Shown here one piece after another: positions 47,071 through 55,478 of a stretch of DNA of 64,000 bases (positions within the stretch are counted from its first letter, which is position 1; each line of letters opens with the position of its first letter). The position numbers and the translations under genes were made by a program. This DNA is from CAZTVF01 sp964616985 (lineage in GTDB: Bacteria; Planctomycetota; Phycisphaerae; SM23-33). The notes beneath the pieces are model-generated. The model did not search any database, was not told where the DNA came from, and saw only the letters and a program-made list of their open reading frames with translations. The stretch spans positions 15,061 through 79,060 of the forward strand of contig CAZTVF010000005.1 in NCBI GenBank assembly GCA_964616985.1, written 5' to 3'.

Positions 47071-49443
47071 ATGGAGAAGATTGTCTACTCACGTGAGGTG
47101 CCCGTCCGCTGGAATGTGGACGTGGCCGTCGTCGGGGGCGGCATGGCCGGCGTGTGCGCCGCCTGCGCCGCGGCCGATAGCGGCGCGACGGTGGCGCTGG
47201 TCGAACGCTTCGCCTCCACCGGGGGCATGATGACCAACGGCGGTGTCAACAACTTCAGCGGCGAGACGGGCGGGCAGGGCCGCGTTTTCGACGAGATCAT
47301 CGCGCATCTCGGCGCCTTCGGCGCCATCGCGCCGTACAAGCCGTGGGTCCCTTTTGGCCCCGAGCGGGGCTTCGACCACGAGATCCTCAAGAGCGTGCTC
47401 CAGGAAGTCCTGCTGAGGCGGGGCGTGATGCTGCTGCTGCATAGCCGGTTTGTGGATGTGGCCGGGGCGGCCGACGGGCGGATCGACAGCGTTGTGCTGC
47501 GGGGCAATTCCGGCCCCGAGGCGTTGCGGGCGAAGCAGTTCATCGATTGCACCGGCGAGGGTGAGCTCGCCCACATGGCCGGCTGCGAGACGATGAAGGG
47601 GCGGCCGGGGGACGAGCTGCAGCTGCCGATGAGCCTGATGTATTTCGTGCGCGAGGTCGATGACGCGGACCGCGCCGCCCAAGTGCCCGAGGGCTGGCAG
47701 GAGCAGATCGTGGTCGAGGCCGACCTGCCGATGACCAGCATCTGGGCGAACGGCCCGCGCAGCAAGGCGATCAAGATCAAGGTGATCGGCCACGATTCGA
47801 CCGACACCGAGAGCATCAGCCGGGCCGAGATCGCCGCCCGGCGTCGGATGCTGCAGGTGCTCGATTTCCACCAGCGGCGTTCGGGCAAGCCGTGGCGGCT
47901 GGCGTATGCCTCGCCCATCATCGGCATCCGCGAGGGGCGGCGGGTCGTCGGCGAGTACGTCCTCACCGAAGCCGATGTCCGCTCCGGGCGGGCCTTCGAC
48001 GACGGCGTGGCCGTGGGGAGCTACTACCTCGACGCCCACGAGCCGACGACCGACAAACGTGTCAGCACGATCGCCGACCGGGAGCAGGCGCGGGTGCCCC
48101 CTTACCACATCCCGCTGCGCAGCCTGGTCGCGCGGGACGCCCGCAACCTCTGGATGGCCGGGCGGAACATGTCGGCCGACTACTTCGCGCTCAGCTCGGC
48201 CCGCGTCTCGCCCACGTGTGCGATGATGGGCCAGGCCGCCGGCGTGGCGGCGGCCATCGCCGCACAGCGTGGTCTTGCGGCCCGCAACGTGCCGGCGGGG
48301 GAGGTGCGGCGGGTGCTGCTCGACCGCGACGCTAATCTGAACACCACTGGGCGCCCATCGTCGCCGCCACGGATCGCCAATCCCGGATATGACGCGAGCA
48401 CCGCCCGCCCGCTGCCGGTCGAGCGGACGTGGCTGTATCAGCCGGCGACTGAATGGACCTATTCCCACCACCCGCACCTGGCCCACTTCAATGGCCGCTA
48501 TGTGGCCGTGTGGTCCAATGGGCGGCAGGATGAGGACGGGCCCGGCCAGCGCGTGCTTTGCGCCACTTCGACCGACTTCCGCCAATGGACGACGCCGACG
48601 CCGCTGCTGGATACGCAGCCGGGCAAGCATACGGAACTGGTGCTGACCGCGGCGGGGCTCCATCGGCACGCGGGCAACCTCGTCGCGTACATCGCCTGCT
48701 ACGAGTGGTGCCCCGACGCCCTGGTCGACGGCCGGCGGCAGAAGGGCATCCGGAAGCACTTCGACAAGACGCTGCTGACGATGACGACGGCCGACGGCGT
48801 GCACTGGGCGGGGCCCGCGGATCTGCAGATGGGCATCGTGCCCAACCATGGCCCGCAGCGCACGGCGTCGGGCAGGCTCATCATCAGTTGTGATAGCACG
48901 TTCCCATTCACGGACGACCAGGCGGGGCTGGGCGGGTGGCAGATGAGCGGCATCCGCCCGTGCGACATGCCGCCGGGCGTTCACCTGTGCGAAGGGTCGT
49001 TCTACCAGACCGACGACGGCGTGCTGCACATGCTGCTCCGCAGCGACACCGCCCGCTTGTGGCTGACCGAGAGCCGCGACGACGGCGTGACGTGGTCGGC
49101 GCCGGTGCCCACGCAATTCACCGACAACGCCACCAAGTTCCACTTCGGTCGCCTGCCGGATGGGCGATTCTACTACGTCGGTTGTCCGGATCCCGAGCCG
49201 CCATGGCAACGTTGTCCGCTGGTGCTGTCGCTGTCGCGTGACGGCGTCCAGTTCAGCCGTCACTTCATTCTCGCCGGCGCCGACACGCCCTACACCCGCC
49301 GCCGCGACGGCGTGTGCAAGGGCGGCGACTACGGCTACCCCCACACGCTGATCCACGGCGATGCGCTGCACGTCATCGTCTCGCGACGCAAGGAAGCCGT
49401 CGAAGTGTTGAGCGTGCCGCTGGCGGCCCTGGGCGCTGAGTGA
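47071..49443 (+). CDS. FAD-dependent oxidoreductase fused to a sialidase-like beta-propeller
   Basis: The 790-residue protein has two domains in one open frame. Residues about 1-425 are a PF12831-type flavoprotein: VDVAVVGGGMAGVCAACAAADSGATVALVERFASTGGMMTNGG, KQFIDCTGEGELAHMAGCE, ARNLWMAGRNMSADYFALSSARVSPTCAMMGQAAGVAAA. Residues about 450-790 are a propeller of exo-sialidase/glycosidase type (SHHPHLAHFNGRYVAVWSNGRQDEDGPGQRVLCATSTDFRQW; ESRDDGVTW; LSRDGVQF). The frame is uninterrupted, so this is a true fusion. It follows the sialidase-like gene by 47 bp in the same operon. An oxidative deglycosylation activity is conceivable but unproven. Confidence 0.8.
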   Translation: MEKIVYSREVPVRWNVDVAVVGGGMAGVCAACAAADSGATVALVERFASTGGMMTNGGVNNFSGETGGQGRVFDEIIAHLGAFGAIAPYKPWVPFGPERGFDHEILKSVLQEVLLRRGVMLLLHSRFVDVAGAADGRIDSVVLRGNSGPEALRAKQFIDCTGEGELAHMAGCETMKGRPGDELQLPMSLMYFVREVDDADRAAQVPEGWQEQIVVEADLPMTSIWANGPRSKAIKIKVIGHDSTDTESISRAEIAARRRMLQVLDFHQRRSGKPWRLAYASPIIGIREGRRVVGEYVLTEADVRSGRAFDDGVAVGSYYLDAHEPTTDKRVSTIADREQARVPPYHIPLRSLVARDARNLWMAGRNMSADYFALSSARVSPTCAMMGQAAGVAAAIAAQRGLAARNVPAGEVRRVLLDRDANLNTTGRPSSPPRIANPGYDASTARPLPVERTWLYQPATEWTYSHHPHLAHFNGRYVAVWSNGRQDEDGPGQRVLCATSTDFRQWTTPTPLLDTQPGKHTELVLTAAGLHRHAGNLVAYIACYEWCPDALVDGRRQKGIRKHFDKTLLTMTTADGVHWAGPADLQMGIVPNHGPQRTASGRLIISCDSTFPFTDDQAGLGGWQMSGIRPCDMPPGVHLCEGSFYQTDDGVLHMLLRSDTARLWLTESRDDGVTWSAPVPTQFTDNATKFHFGRLPDGRFYYVGCPDPEPPWQRCPLVLSLSRDGVQFSRHFILAGADTPYTRRRDGVCKGGDYGYPHTLIHGDALHVIVSRRKEAVEVLSVPLAALGAE

Positions 49444-49467
49444 TGACCGTGCCTGCCGGGCAGGACG

Positions 49468-49752
49468 TTACCGGTGGGAACTTTGCCATAGCTCCCGGAT
49501 GCGTTGGGCGATGCCGATGTAGTCGTCGAAGCTGGATGGCTTGAGCAGGTATGCCCCTTCCTGCAGGTCGAAGAGGGAGACGAGGTCGCAGTCGACGACC
49601 CCGACGGTGACATCGGTCGTCGGCCGCACGCGGGTGGCTCGCGAACGCGGCCTCTGGCGATCGACGATGCCCAATGCGGGGGCGCTTCCACTTGTCGACA
49701 ACAACTCTCCGCGCGGAGCGTACAGAGGAGTGTGCCGGTAGGATTGCGGCAC
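49468..49752 (-). pseudogene. Possible remnant of a response-regulator receiver domain
   Basis: In the 334-bp gap before the REC-PAS gene, a 94-codon minus-strand frame ends EGAYLLKPSSFDDYIGIAQRIREL, the beta5-alpha5 end of a receiver domain (conserved KP) as in Rcp1-like regulators. The upstream part (CDLVSLFDLQ) is only a weak match and the phosphoacceptor half is absent. It looks like a decayed regulator next to an intact one. It could be a small expressed protein, but this is less likely. Confidence 0.45.
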
Positions 49753-49777
49753 ACCGACATCAACAACGACTGGGGCA

Positions 49778-50734
49778 ATGATGAACGGCGCTCACGTATT
49801 CAAGGTCCTTTTGGTCGAGGACAACCCGGGGGACGCCCGCCTGATTGAGATGGCTCTCAGAACGCCGGCGGCTGCATTCCGTCTGATTCACGTCGAGACC
49901 CTGGCCGCAGCCTTGAAGGAGATCCGCCAGTCGCCATATGACTTGGTCCTGCTGGACCTGCATCTTCCCGACAGCGATGGCAGCGAGACCTACGAGAATA
50001 TTCTGGCCGGTACGCATCAGGTGCCGATCGTCGTCCTGACCAGCCAGGAGGACGATGTGCTCGCGATGAAAGCAATCGCCGCCGGGGTGCAGGACTACCT
50101 GGTCAAAGGCTCAATCAGCGAATTCGCGATGAGGCGATGTCTACGCTACGCGCGGGAACGTAAGCGACTGGAATTGGAGCTCCAGAAGGCGAACGAGACC
50201 CTTGAGCAGCGCGTGAAGGAGCGGACGGCCGAACTGGAGAAATCGGTCACGCTGCTGGGCCAGGAGATGACCGAGCACACCCGCGCCGACGAAGAGGCCG
50301 AGGAGGCCCGGAAGCGGTTCTACGAGATTCTCGACGAACTGCCCATGGTGTTCTGGATCGCCAGCGCCGACTCCATGCAGACCATCCATTGCAGCCGCCA
50401 CTATGAAGAAGTCACCGGCCGCTCCTCCGACTCGTCCGGCAACCGCGGCTGGGCCGAAGCGATCCATCCCGACGACCGACCGGCGGTAGTGGCCGAGTTC
50501 GACAATTGGCTTCACCAGGCCCAGAGGGGCCATATGCCTCCCCTGGAGCAGAGCTTCCGAGTTCAGGGCGTCAACGGCCGCACGTTGCCGTTCCGCTGCC
50601 GCACGTTCGGCATCTGGGAGGCCAACGGGTCGCTCCGGTACATCTGCGGGATCGGCGAAGAGCGACCCGTCGAGGAAGCAGCCGGGGGCACGGCGTCCCG
50701 CTGGCAGAAACTGAGACACGTTCTTTCGAAGTAG
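49778..50734 (+). CDS. Response regulator with receiver and PAS domains
   Basis: The 318-residue protein has an N-terminal receiver domain (KVLLVEDNPGDARLIEMAL; phosphoacceptor aspartate in YDLVLLDLHLPDSDG; VVLTSQEDD; DYLVKGSI, with Lys but no following Pro). A coiled coil (LELELQKANETLEQRVKERTAELEKSVTLL) and a PAS domain (about residues 185-300, FYEILDELPMVFWIASADSMQTIHCSRHYEEVTGRSS...HPDDRPAVVAEFDNWL) follow. No kinase or output domain is present, so it probably signals through a partner. It is the last chromosomal gene before the tRNA-Gly attachment scar. Confidence 0.88.
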   Translation: MMNGAHVFKVLLVEDNPGDARLIEMALRTPAAAFRLIHVETLAAALKEIRQSPYDLVLLDLHLPDSDGSETYENILAGTHQVPIVVLTSQEDDVLAMKAIAAGVQDYLVKGSISEFAMRRCLRYARERKRLELELQKANETLEQRVKERTAELEKSVTLLGQEMTEHTRADEEAEEARKRFYEILDELPMVFWIASADSMQTIHCSRHYEEVTGRSSDSSGNRGWAEAIHPDDRPAVVAEFDNWLHQAQRGHMPPLEQSFRVQGVNGRTLPFRCRTFGIWEANGSLRYICGIGEERPVEEAAGGTASRWQKLRHVLSK

Positions 50735-50804
50735 GTGGTGAACTGCCGATGACGCCCGGCCGCGACGCGTCACACCCCCGACAAAATCACATTCGGCCCC
50801 CGAC

Positions 50805-50851
50805 AGCGGGCGATGGGATTCGAACCCACGACAGCTAGCTTGGAAGGCTAT
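50805..50851 (-). other. tRNA-Gly(TCC) 3' fragment: attachment-site scar at the island's left end
   Basis: On the minus strand the sequence reads as the 3' two-thirds of a tRNA-Gly: anticodon arm ATAGC-CTTCCAA-GCTAG (anticodon TCC), T arm TGGG-TTCGAAT-CCCA, acceptor strand CGCCCGC and discriminator T. The 5' acceptor strand and D arm are missing. Elements that integrate into tRNA genes leave such a 3' copy at one end and a whole tRNA at the other. The orientation puts the chromosome to the left and the element to the right, matching the gene content. Confidence 0.8.
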
Positions 50852-51034
50852 GAGCATAGCGCGCAAGGGGATGAATCCACCGATACTTGCAGCGCGGCCC
50901 CCGGCAGTGCCAACCAATCTGCCAACCATTCCGCGCAAGAACTGGCCGAAATCGTCAAGGCTTGGCCTACGCTCCCCGACGCCGTCAAGGCTGGTATCCT
51001 GGCGATGGTCAAGGCCAGCGGGACGGCGAGGTGA
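50813..51034 (+). CDS. Small open frame reading out of the attachment site
   Basis: This 73-codon frame starts inside the tRNA fragment (MGFEPTTASLEGYEHSAQGD) and continues into LAEIVKAWPTLPDAVKAGILAMVKASG. The second part has a protein-like helix pattern, and I recognise similar sequences near integrase ends in planctomycete islands. The first part is just translated tRNA. No good Shine-Dalgarno sequence is seen. It may be a chance fusion of element sequence to the att site. It ends 4 bp before the DUF5681 gene. Confidence 0.4.
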   Translation: MGFEPTTASLEGYEHSAQGDESTDTCSAAPGSANQSANHSAQELAEIVKAWPTLPDAVKAGILAMVKASGTAR

Positions 51035-51038
51035 GACC

Positions 51039-51440
51039 GTGAGGACGCCGACGCCAACGACTGGCCCAGACCAAGGCAGAACCCGCGGCAGCAATGGCCG
51101 CTTTCGCAAAGGCAACCCCGGCGGGCCGGGCAACCCTCACGTCGGCAGCGTCGCGGCCTTTCGGGCCGCGCTCTTCGAGGTCGTAACCGAGAAGGACATC
51201 GTGGCCGTCTGGCGGAAGCTTGTAGCCCTGGCCAAGGCCGGCGAGCCCTGGGCCATCAAGGAGTTCCTGGACAGGACGCTGGGCAAGGCCGTGCAGGCGG
51301 CTGAGGTGCGCGATGAGCCCGATGAGGAGAAGCGGTCCGTGAGGACCTGGGCCGAGATCATGCGACCCTACACGAATATTCGCCTGCCCCTGCCGCCAGG
51401 CGTGCCGCGTCCCCACCCAGGCCCAGAACGCCGGGCATGA
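51039..51440 (+). CDS. DUF5681 domain protein (phage-type)
   Basis: From the GTG start (GAGGTGA upstream) the product is 133 residues. It has the DUF5681 opening RGSNGRFRKGNPGGPGNPHVGSVAAFRAALFEVVTEKDIVAVWRKLVALAKAGEPWAIKEFLDRTLGKAVQA, a motif found in phage and mobile-element proteins, sometimes beside terminase genes. A longer frame upstream overlaps the previous open frame and has no family signal. Its presence right after the tRNA scar supports a mobile origin for the region. Confidence 0.75.
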   Translation: MRTPTPTTGPDQGRTRGSNGRFRKGNPGGPGNPHVGSVAAFRAALFEVVTEKDIVAVWRKLVALAKAGEPWAIKEFLDRTLGKAVQAAEVRDEPDEEKRSVRTWAEIMRPYTNIRLPLPPGVPRPHPGPERRA

Positions 51441-51801
51441 CCACCCCTGTCGCACCCCTATGTCATCATGCGGCTGTCTCGAGCTTGCGGGCTGAGCCAG
51501 TTTGATGGATAATCCCCCGGCCACCAGTCTTCGTGATTGCCGGGGAACATAGTTTTCGAACGAGTCGGCAGCGAAGTACGGGGCCTCAAGGCCGCTATGC
51601 AATGACAACTGCCTACCATGCACGCTATTACGCCTTCAGATACAGCCAGTAGCGCCGTCCTGCGCGAATGGCTGCGGGACGTGATCGGCTCGCAGAAACG
51701 ATCCGGCGCAGCTGGAAGTGTTTGTCGGTTGCGGCGGCCAGGTCTTTCCGGCGGGAACACCCCGCTCTTGAAGTGATGAACAAGAAGGAGTGAAGTGGAT
51801 C
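51441..51801. other. Gap before hsdM with no recognised gene
   Basis: About 360 bp hold no family I recognise. A 51-codon plus-strand frame (51618-51773, MHAITPSDTASSAVLREWLR...) exists without clear support. AAGGAG at 51785-51790 is probably the ribosome-binding site of hsdM. The promoter of the restriction-modification operon is expected here, but no clear -35/-10 pair was found. Confidence 0.5.
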
Positions 51802-54099
51802 GTGGATCAAACAATGCAAAACAAGATCGTCTCCTTCATCTGGGGCATCGCCGACGATGTGCTGCGCGACCTGTTCAAACGCGGTAAGTATCCGGACGTG
51901 ATCCTGCCGATGTGCGTCATCCGACGCATGGACGCGGTGCTCGAACCGACCAAACAAGAGGTGCTCGGCACCAAGAAGATGCTGGACGAGAGCGGCATTA
52001 CCGAGCAGCGCGCGGCCCTCTGCGAGGCGGCGGGACAGGCCTTTTACAACACCTCGCGCTTCACCCTGCGCGACCTGAAGTCGCGCGGCAGCCAGCAGCA
52101 ACTCCTTGCCGACTTCGAGGACTATCTCAACGGCTTCTCGCCCAACGTCCAGGACATCATCGAAAACTTCAAATTCCGCAACCAGCTATCCACACTGTCG
52201 AAGGCCGATGCACTGGGTACGCTGATCAGCAAGTTTCTCGACCCCGATATTGACCTCTCCCCGGCCGGCATCGACAACCACTCGATGGGCACGGTCTTTG
52301 AGGAGCTGGTCCGCAAGTTCAACGAGGAGAACAACGAAGAGGCGGGCGAGCACTGGACGCCGCGCGATGCCGTGCGGCTGATGGCGAACCTCGTCTTCCT
52401 GCCAATCGAGGCGAAGCTCAAATCCGGCACCTACCTGCTCTACGACTGCGCGTGCGGCACCGGCGGCATGCTGACCGTGGCGGAGGAGACGCTCACGGCC
52501 ATCGGCGCGAAGCGTAAGCGGCAGATCAAAAGCCTCCTCTACGGCCAGGAGATCAACCCCGAGACCTATGCTGTCTGCAAGGCGGACATGCTGCTCAAAG
52601 GCGAAGGCGAGAGCGCCGACCACATCGTCGGCGGCGCGGAATGGTCCACGCTCCAGCACGACGCCTTCCCGGCGCAGGAGTTCGACTTCATGCTCGCCAA
52701 CCCGCCCTATGGCAAGAGCTGGAAGAAGGACCTCGAAGCGATGGGTGGCAAGGATGGCATGCGCGACCCGCGGTTCAAGGTGATGCTCGCCGACGAGGAG
52801 TTGTCGCTCGTCACCCGCTCCAGCGACGGGCAGATGCTCTTTCTGGCCAACATGGCGTCGAAAATGAACGGCAGGTCGGCACTGGGCAGCCGCATCGCCG
52901 AGGTCCACAACGGCAGCTCGCTCTTCACCGGCGACGCGGGCCAGGGCGAGAGCAACATCCGCCGCTGGCTCATTGAGAACGACTGGCTGGAGGCCATCGT
53001 CGCCCTGCCGCTCAACCTCTTCTACAACACCGGCATCGCCACCTACATCTGGGTGCTGTCGAACAGGAAGCCCGAGCATCGCAAGGGCCAGGTCCAGCTT
53101 ATCGATGCGACCCAGTGGTTCAAGCCGCTTCGCAAGAACCTCGGCAAGAAAAACTGCGAGCTCTCGCCCGAAGATATCGAACGTATCAGCCGCACCTTCC
53201 TTGAGTTTAAGGAAACGCCCGAGTCGAAGAGATTCGTCAACGCCGCCTTCGGGTACTGGAAGGTCACGGTCGAGCGCCCGCTGCGCCTGCACAGCCAGCT
53301 CTCGCTCAAGGCCATCGAGACGCTGCGGTTCGCCTCCGGCGACGAAGACGTGCGCGCCGCACTCTATGAGGAGTTCGGCGACGACCTCTTCACGAAGTTC
53401 GCCAAGATCTCTTCCTCGCTGGAAAAACGCCTCGCTGACTGGGGCGACGATGAGGACGACGATGAAGAGGGCGGCAGCGCCAAGAAGGGCATGCCCGAGA
53501 AGAAGAAAAAGAAACTGCTCGACCCCAGGACCTGGGAGCGAGACGGGCGCCTCGTCGAGACGGCCACGGCACTTCGCACGGCGCTGGGCGATAAGCTCTT
53601 TAAGGATCATAACATCTTCCGCGATCGCGTGGATGCCGCGATCGAGAAGGTCGACCTCAAGCTCCCCGCCGGCGACCTGAAGCAGATACTCAAGGCCGTG
53701 AGCTGGCGAGTCGAGACCGCGCCGCCGGTGATCGCCAAGGTCCACAGGCCGGGCAAGGCGACGGTGGATCCGCTGCACGGCCGCTACGCCTCGCCCGTCG
53801 GCGACCCGAAACTCGTGCTGGAATACGAACCCGACTCCGATCTGCGCGACACCGAGCAGGTGCCGCTCCTGGAAGAAGGCGGCATCGAGGCCTTCTTCCG
53901 CCGCGAGGTGCTGCCGTACACGCCCGACGCGTGGATCAAGGAGGACGCCACGAAGATCGGCTACGAGGTGAGCTTCACCCGCCATTTCTACAAGCCGCCG
54001 CCGCTGCGCACGCTGGAGGAGATTAGCGCCGACATCCTCGCCATCGAGAAAGAGGCCGGGGGGCTGCTGGATGGGCTATTGAAGGGGGTCGCGAGGTGA
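51802..54099 (+). CDS. hsdM: Type I restriction-modification system methyltransferase subunit
   Basis: HsdM methylates adenine in the bipartite site defined by HsdS. The 765-residue product has the N-terminal helical domain (NKIVSFIWGIADDVLRDLFKRGKYPDVILPMCVIRRMDAVLE), the HWTPRDAVRLMANLVF segment, the SAM-binding motif YDCACGTGGMLTVAEE (about 213-228) and the catalytic NPPY (about 300-303). It is longer than typical HsdM (~500) by a charged C-terminal region with an acidic stretch (DDEDDDEEGGSAKKGM). The GTG giving VDQTMQNK is chosen because an upstream GTG overlaps the AAGGAG ribosome-binding site itself. The stop overlaps the hsdS GTG by 4 bp. Confidence 0.93.
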   Translation: MDQTMQNKIVSFIWGIADDVLRDLFKRGKYPDVILPMCVIRRMDAVLEPTKQEVLGTKKMLDESGITEQRAALCEAAGQAFYNTSRFTLRDLKSRGSQQQLLADFEDYLNGFSPNVQDIIENFKFRNQLSTLSKADALGTLISKFLDPDIDLSPAGIDNHSMGTVFEELVRKFNEENNEEAGEHWTPRDAVRLMANLVFLPIEAKLKSGTYLLYDCACGTGGMLTVAEETLTAIGAKRKRQIKSLLYGQEINPETYAVCKADMLLKGEGESADHIVGGAEWSTLQHDAFPAQEFDFMLANPPYGKSWKKDLEAMGGKDGMRDPRFKVMLADEELSLVTRSSDGQMLFLANMASKMNGRSALGSRIAEVHNGSSLFTGDAGQGESNIRRWLIENDWLEAIVALPLNLFYNTGIATYIWVLSNRKPEHRKGQVQLIDATQWFKPLRKNLGKKNCELSPEDIERISRTFLEFKETPESKRFVNAAFGYWKVTVERPLRLHSQLSLKAIETLRFASGDEDVRAALYEEFGDDLFTKFAKISSSLEKRLADWGDDEDDDEEGGSAKKGMPEKKKKKLLDPRTWERDGRLVETATALRTALGDKLFKDHNIFRDRVDAAIEKVDLKLPAGDLKQILKAVSWRVETAPPVIAKVHRPGKATVDPLHGRYASPVGDPKLVLEYEPDSDLRDTEQVPLLEEGGIEAFFRREVLPYTPDAWIKEDATKIGYEVSFTRHFYKPPPLRTLEEISADILAIEKEAGGLLDGLLKGVAR

Positions 54100-55478
54100 T
54101 CGCCGATCTCAAGCCATATCCGGAATACAAGGAGTCGGGGTTGCCCTGGCTTGGTGGAATCCCGCGGCATTGGGACGCCGGGCCGGGTTTCGCGGCTTTC
54201 CGTGAAAAGCAGGTCAAGAATACCGGGATGCGAGAGAAGACCGTGCTCTCGTTGAGCTACGGTCGCATCGTGGTGAAACCGCCCGAGAAACTGCACGGCC
54301 TCGTGCCGGAATCTTTTGAGACCTACCAGGTTGTTGACCCCGGCGACATCATCATCCGCTCGACTGATCTGCAGAATGACTGGAACAGCCTGCGGGTTGG
54401 GCTTGTTCGCAATCGCGGCATCATTACATCCGCCTATCTTTGCTTCCGCACGACGGGTACGCTCCATCCTGAATACGGCTACCAGCTTCTTCATGCCTTC
54501 GATTTGATGAAGGTGTTTTATGGCTTGGGCTCGGGCCTGCGCCAGAATCTTGATTTCGGCGACTTCAAGCGGATGCTCATATTCTTGCCATCGCCCGCGG
54601 AGCAGGCGGCGATTGTGCGGTTTCTGGACTGGGCGAACGGGCGGCTGGAGCGGGCGATCCGGGCGAAGCGAAAGGTGATCACGCTGCTCACGGAGCAGAA
54701 GCAGGCCATCATCCACCGCGCCGTCACCCGCGGCCTCGACCCCTCCGTTCCCCTCAAACCATCCGGCATCCCCTGGCTCGGGGACATTCCGCAGCATTGG
54801 GAGATTTCGCGCAGCAGGAGGCTGTTTTCTGCTCGAAAAAATCTTGCATTGCCCGACGACGTGCAACTTTCAGCAACTCAGGCATATGGGGTGATTCCAC
54901 AGGCTGACTTTGAAAAGAAGGTCGGGCGACGAGTTGTAAAAATCTCTATGCATTTGGAGAAGCGTCGTCACGTTGAAAGAGATGATTTCGTTATCAGCAT
55001 GAGGAGCTTTCAGGGAGGGCTCGAACGTGCATGGGCGCCAGGAGCCATCAGGTCCTCATACGTCGTTTTGAAGTCAGAGCAGAACGTTGATGTTGGTTTT
55101 TTCGCCTACCTATTCAAATCACGCGGCTATATCGGCGCCTTGCAGGCAACTGCCGATTTCATTCGAGACGGACAAGACCTCAATTTCGGGAATTTTTGCC
55201 GAGTCGATCTACCATTGATCCCGCTAGAGGAGCAGAGGACAATCGCGCAGTTCATTGCCAGCGCGACGGTGGGTATCGACACAACTCGTTTCCGCCTCGA
55301 ACGCGAGATCGAGCTCCTCCGCGAATACCGCACCCGCCTCGTCGCCGACGTAGTGACCGGCAAACTCGATGTGCGCGAGGCAGCCGCGCGGTTGCCCGAG
55401 GAGCCCACTCCCGACGCCGCGGTTTCCGACGAAGATTTGCCCGACGACGTGGAACTTGAACCCGAGGCCACCGAATGA
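54096..55478 (+). CDS. hsdS: Type I restriction-modification system specificity subunit
   Basis: The 460-residue HsdS has two target-recognition domains, each introduced by the repeated motif LPWLGGIPRHWD (about residues 15-26) and IPWLGDIPQHWE (about 223-234). The conserved helices PSPAEQAAIVRFLDWANGRLERAIRAKRKVITLLTEQKQAIIHRAVTRG and PLEEQRTIAQFIASATVGIDTTRFRLEREIELLREYRTRLVADVVTGKLDVR act as spacers. The second recognition domain is clearly AT-richer than the neighbouring sequence, a common sign of domain exchange. A GTG start overlaps the hsdM stop (GTGA). The tail is acidic. Confidence 0.93.
   Translation: MIADLKPYPEYKESGLPWLGGIPRHWDAGPGFAAFREKQVKNTGMREKTVLSLSYGRIVVKPPEKLHGLVPESFETYQVVDPGDIIIRSTDLQNDWNSLRVGLVRNRGIITSAYLCFRTTGTLHPEYGYQLLHAFDLMKVFYGLGSGLRQNLDFGDFKRMLIFLPSPAEQAAIVRFLDWANGRLERAIRAKRKVITLLTEQKQAIIHRAVTRGLDPSVPLKPSGIPWLGDIPQHWEISRSRRLFSARKNLALPDDVQLSATQAYGVIPQADFEKKVGRRVVKISMHLEKRRHVERDDFVISMRSFQGGLERAWAPGAIRSSYVVLKSEQNVDVGFFAYLFKSRGYIGALQATADFIRDGQDLNFGNFCRVDLPLIPLEEQRTIAQFIASATVGIDTTRFRLEREIELLREYRTRLVADVVTGKLDVREAAARLPEEPTPDAAVSDEDLPDDVELEPEATE

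Noticed and set aside
47089..49371. Minus-strand 760-codon open frame opposite the FAD-sialidase fusion
   Set aside because: No domain, shadow composition; the plus-strand frame has the Rossmann motif and Asp-box-like repeats.
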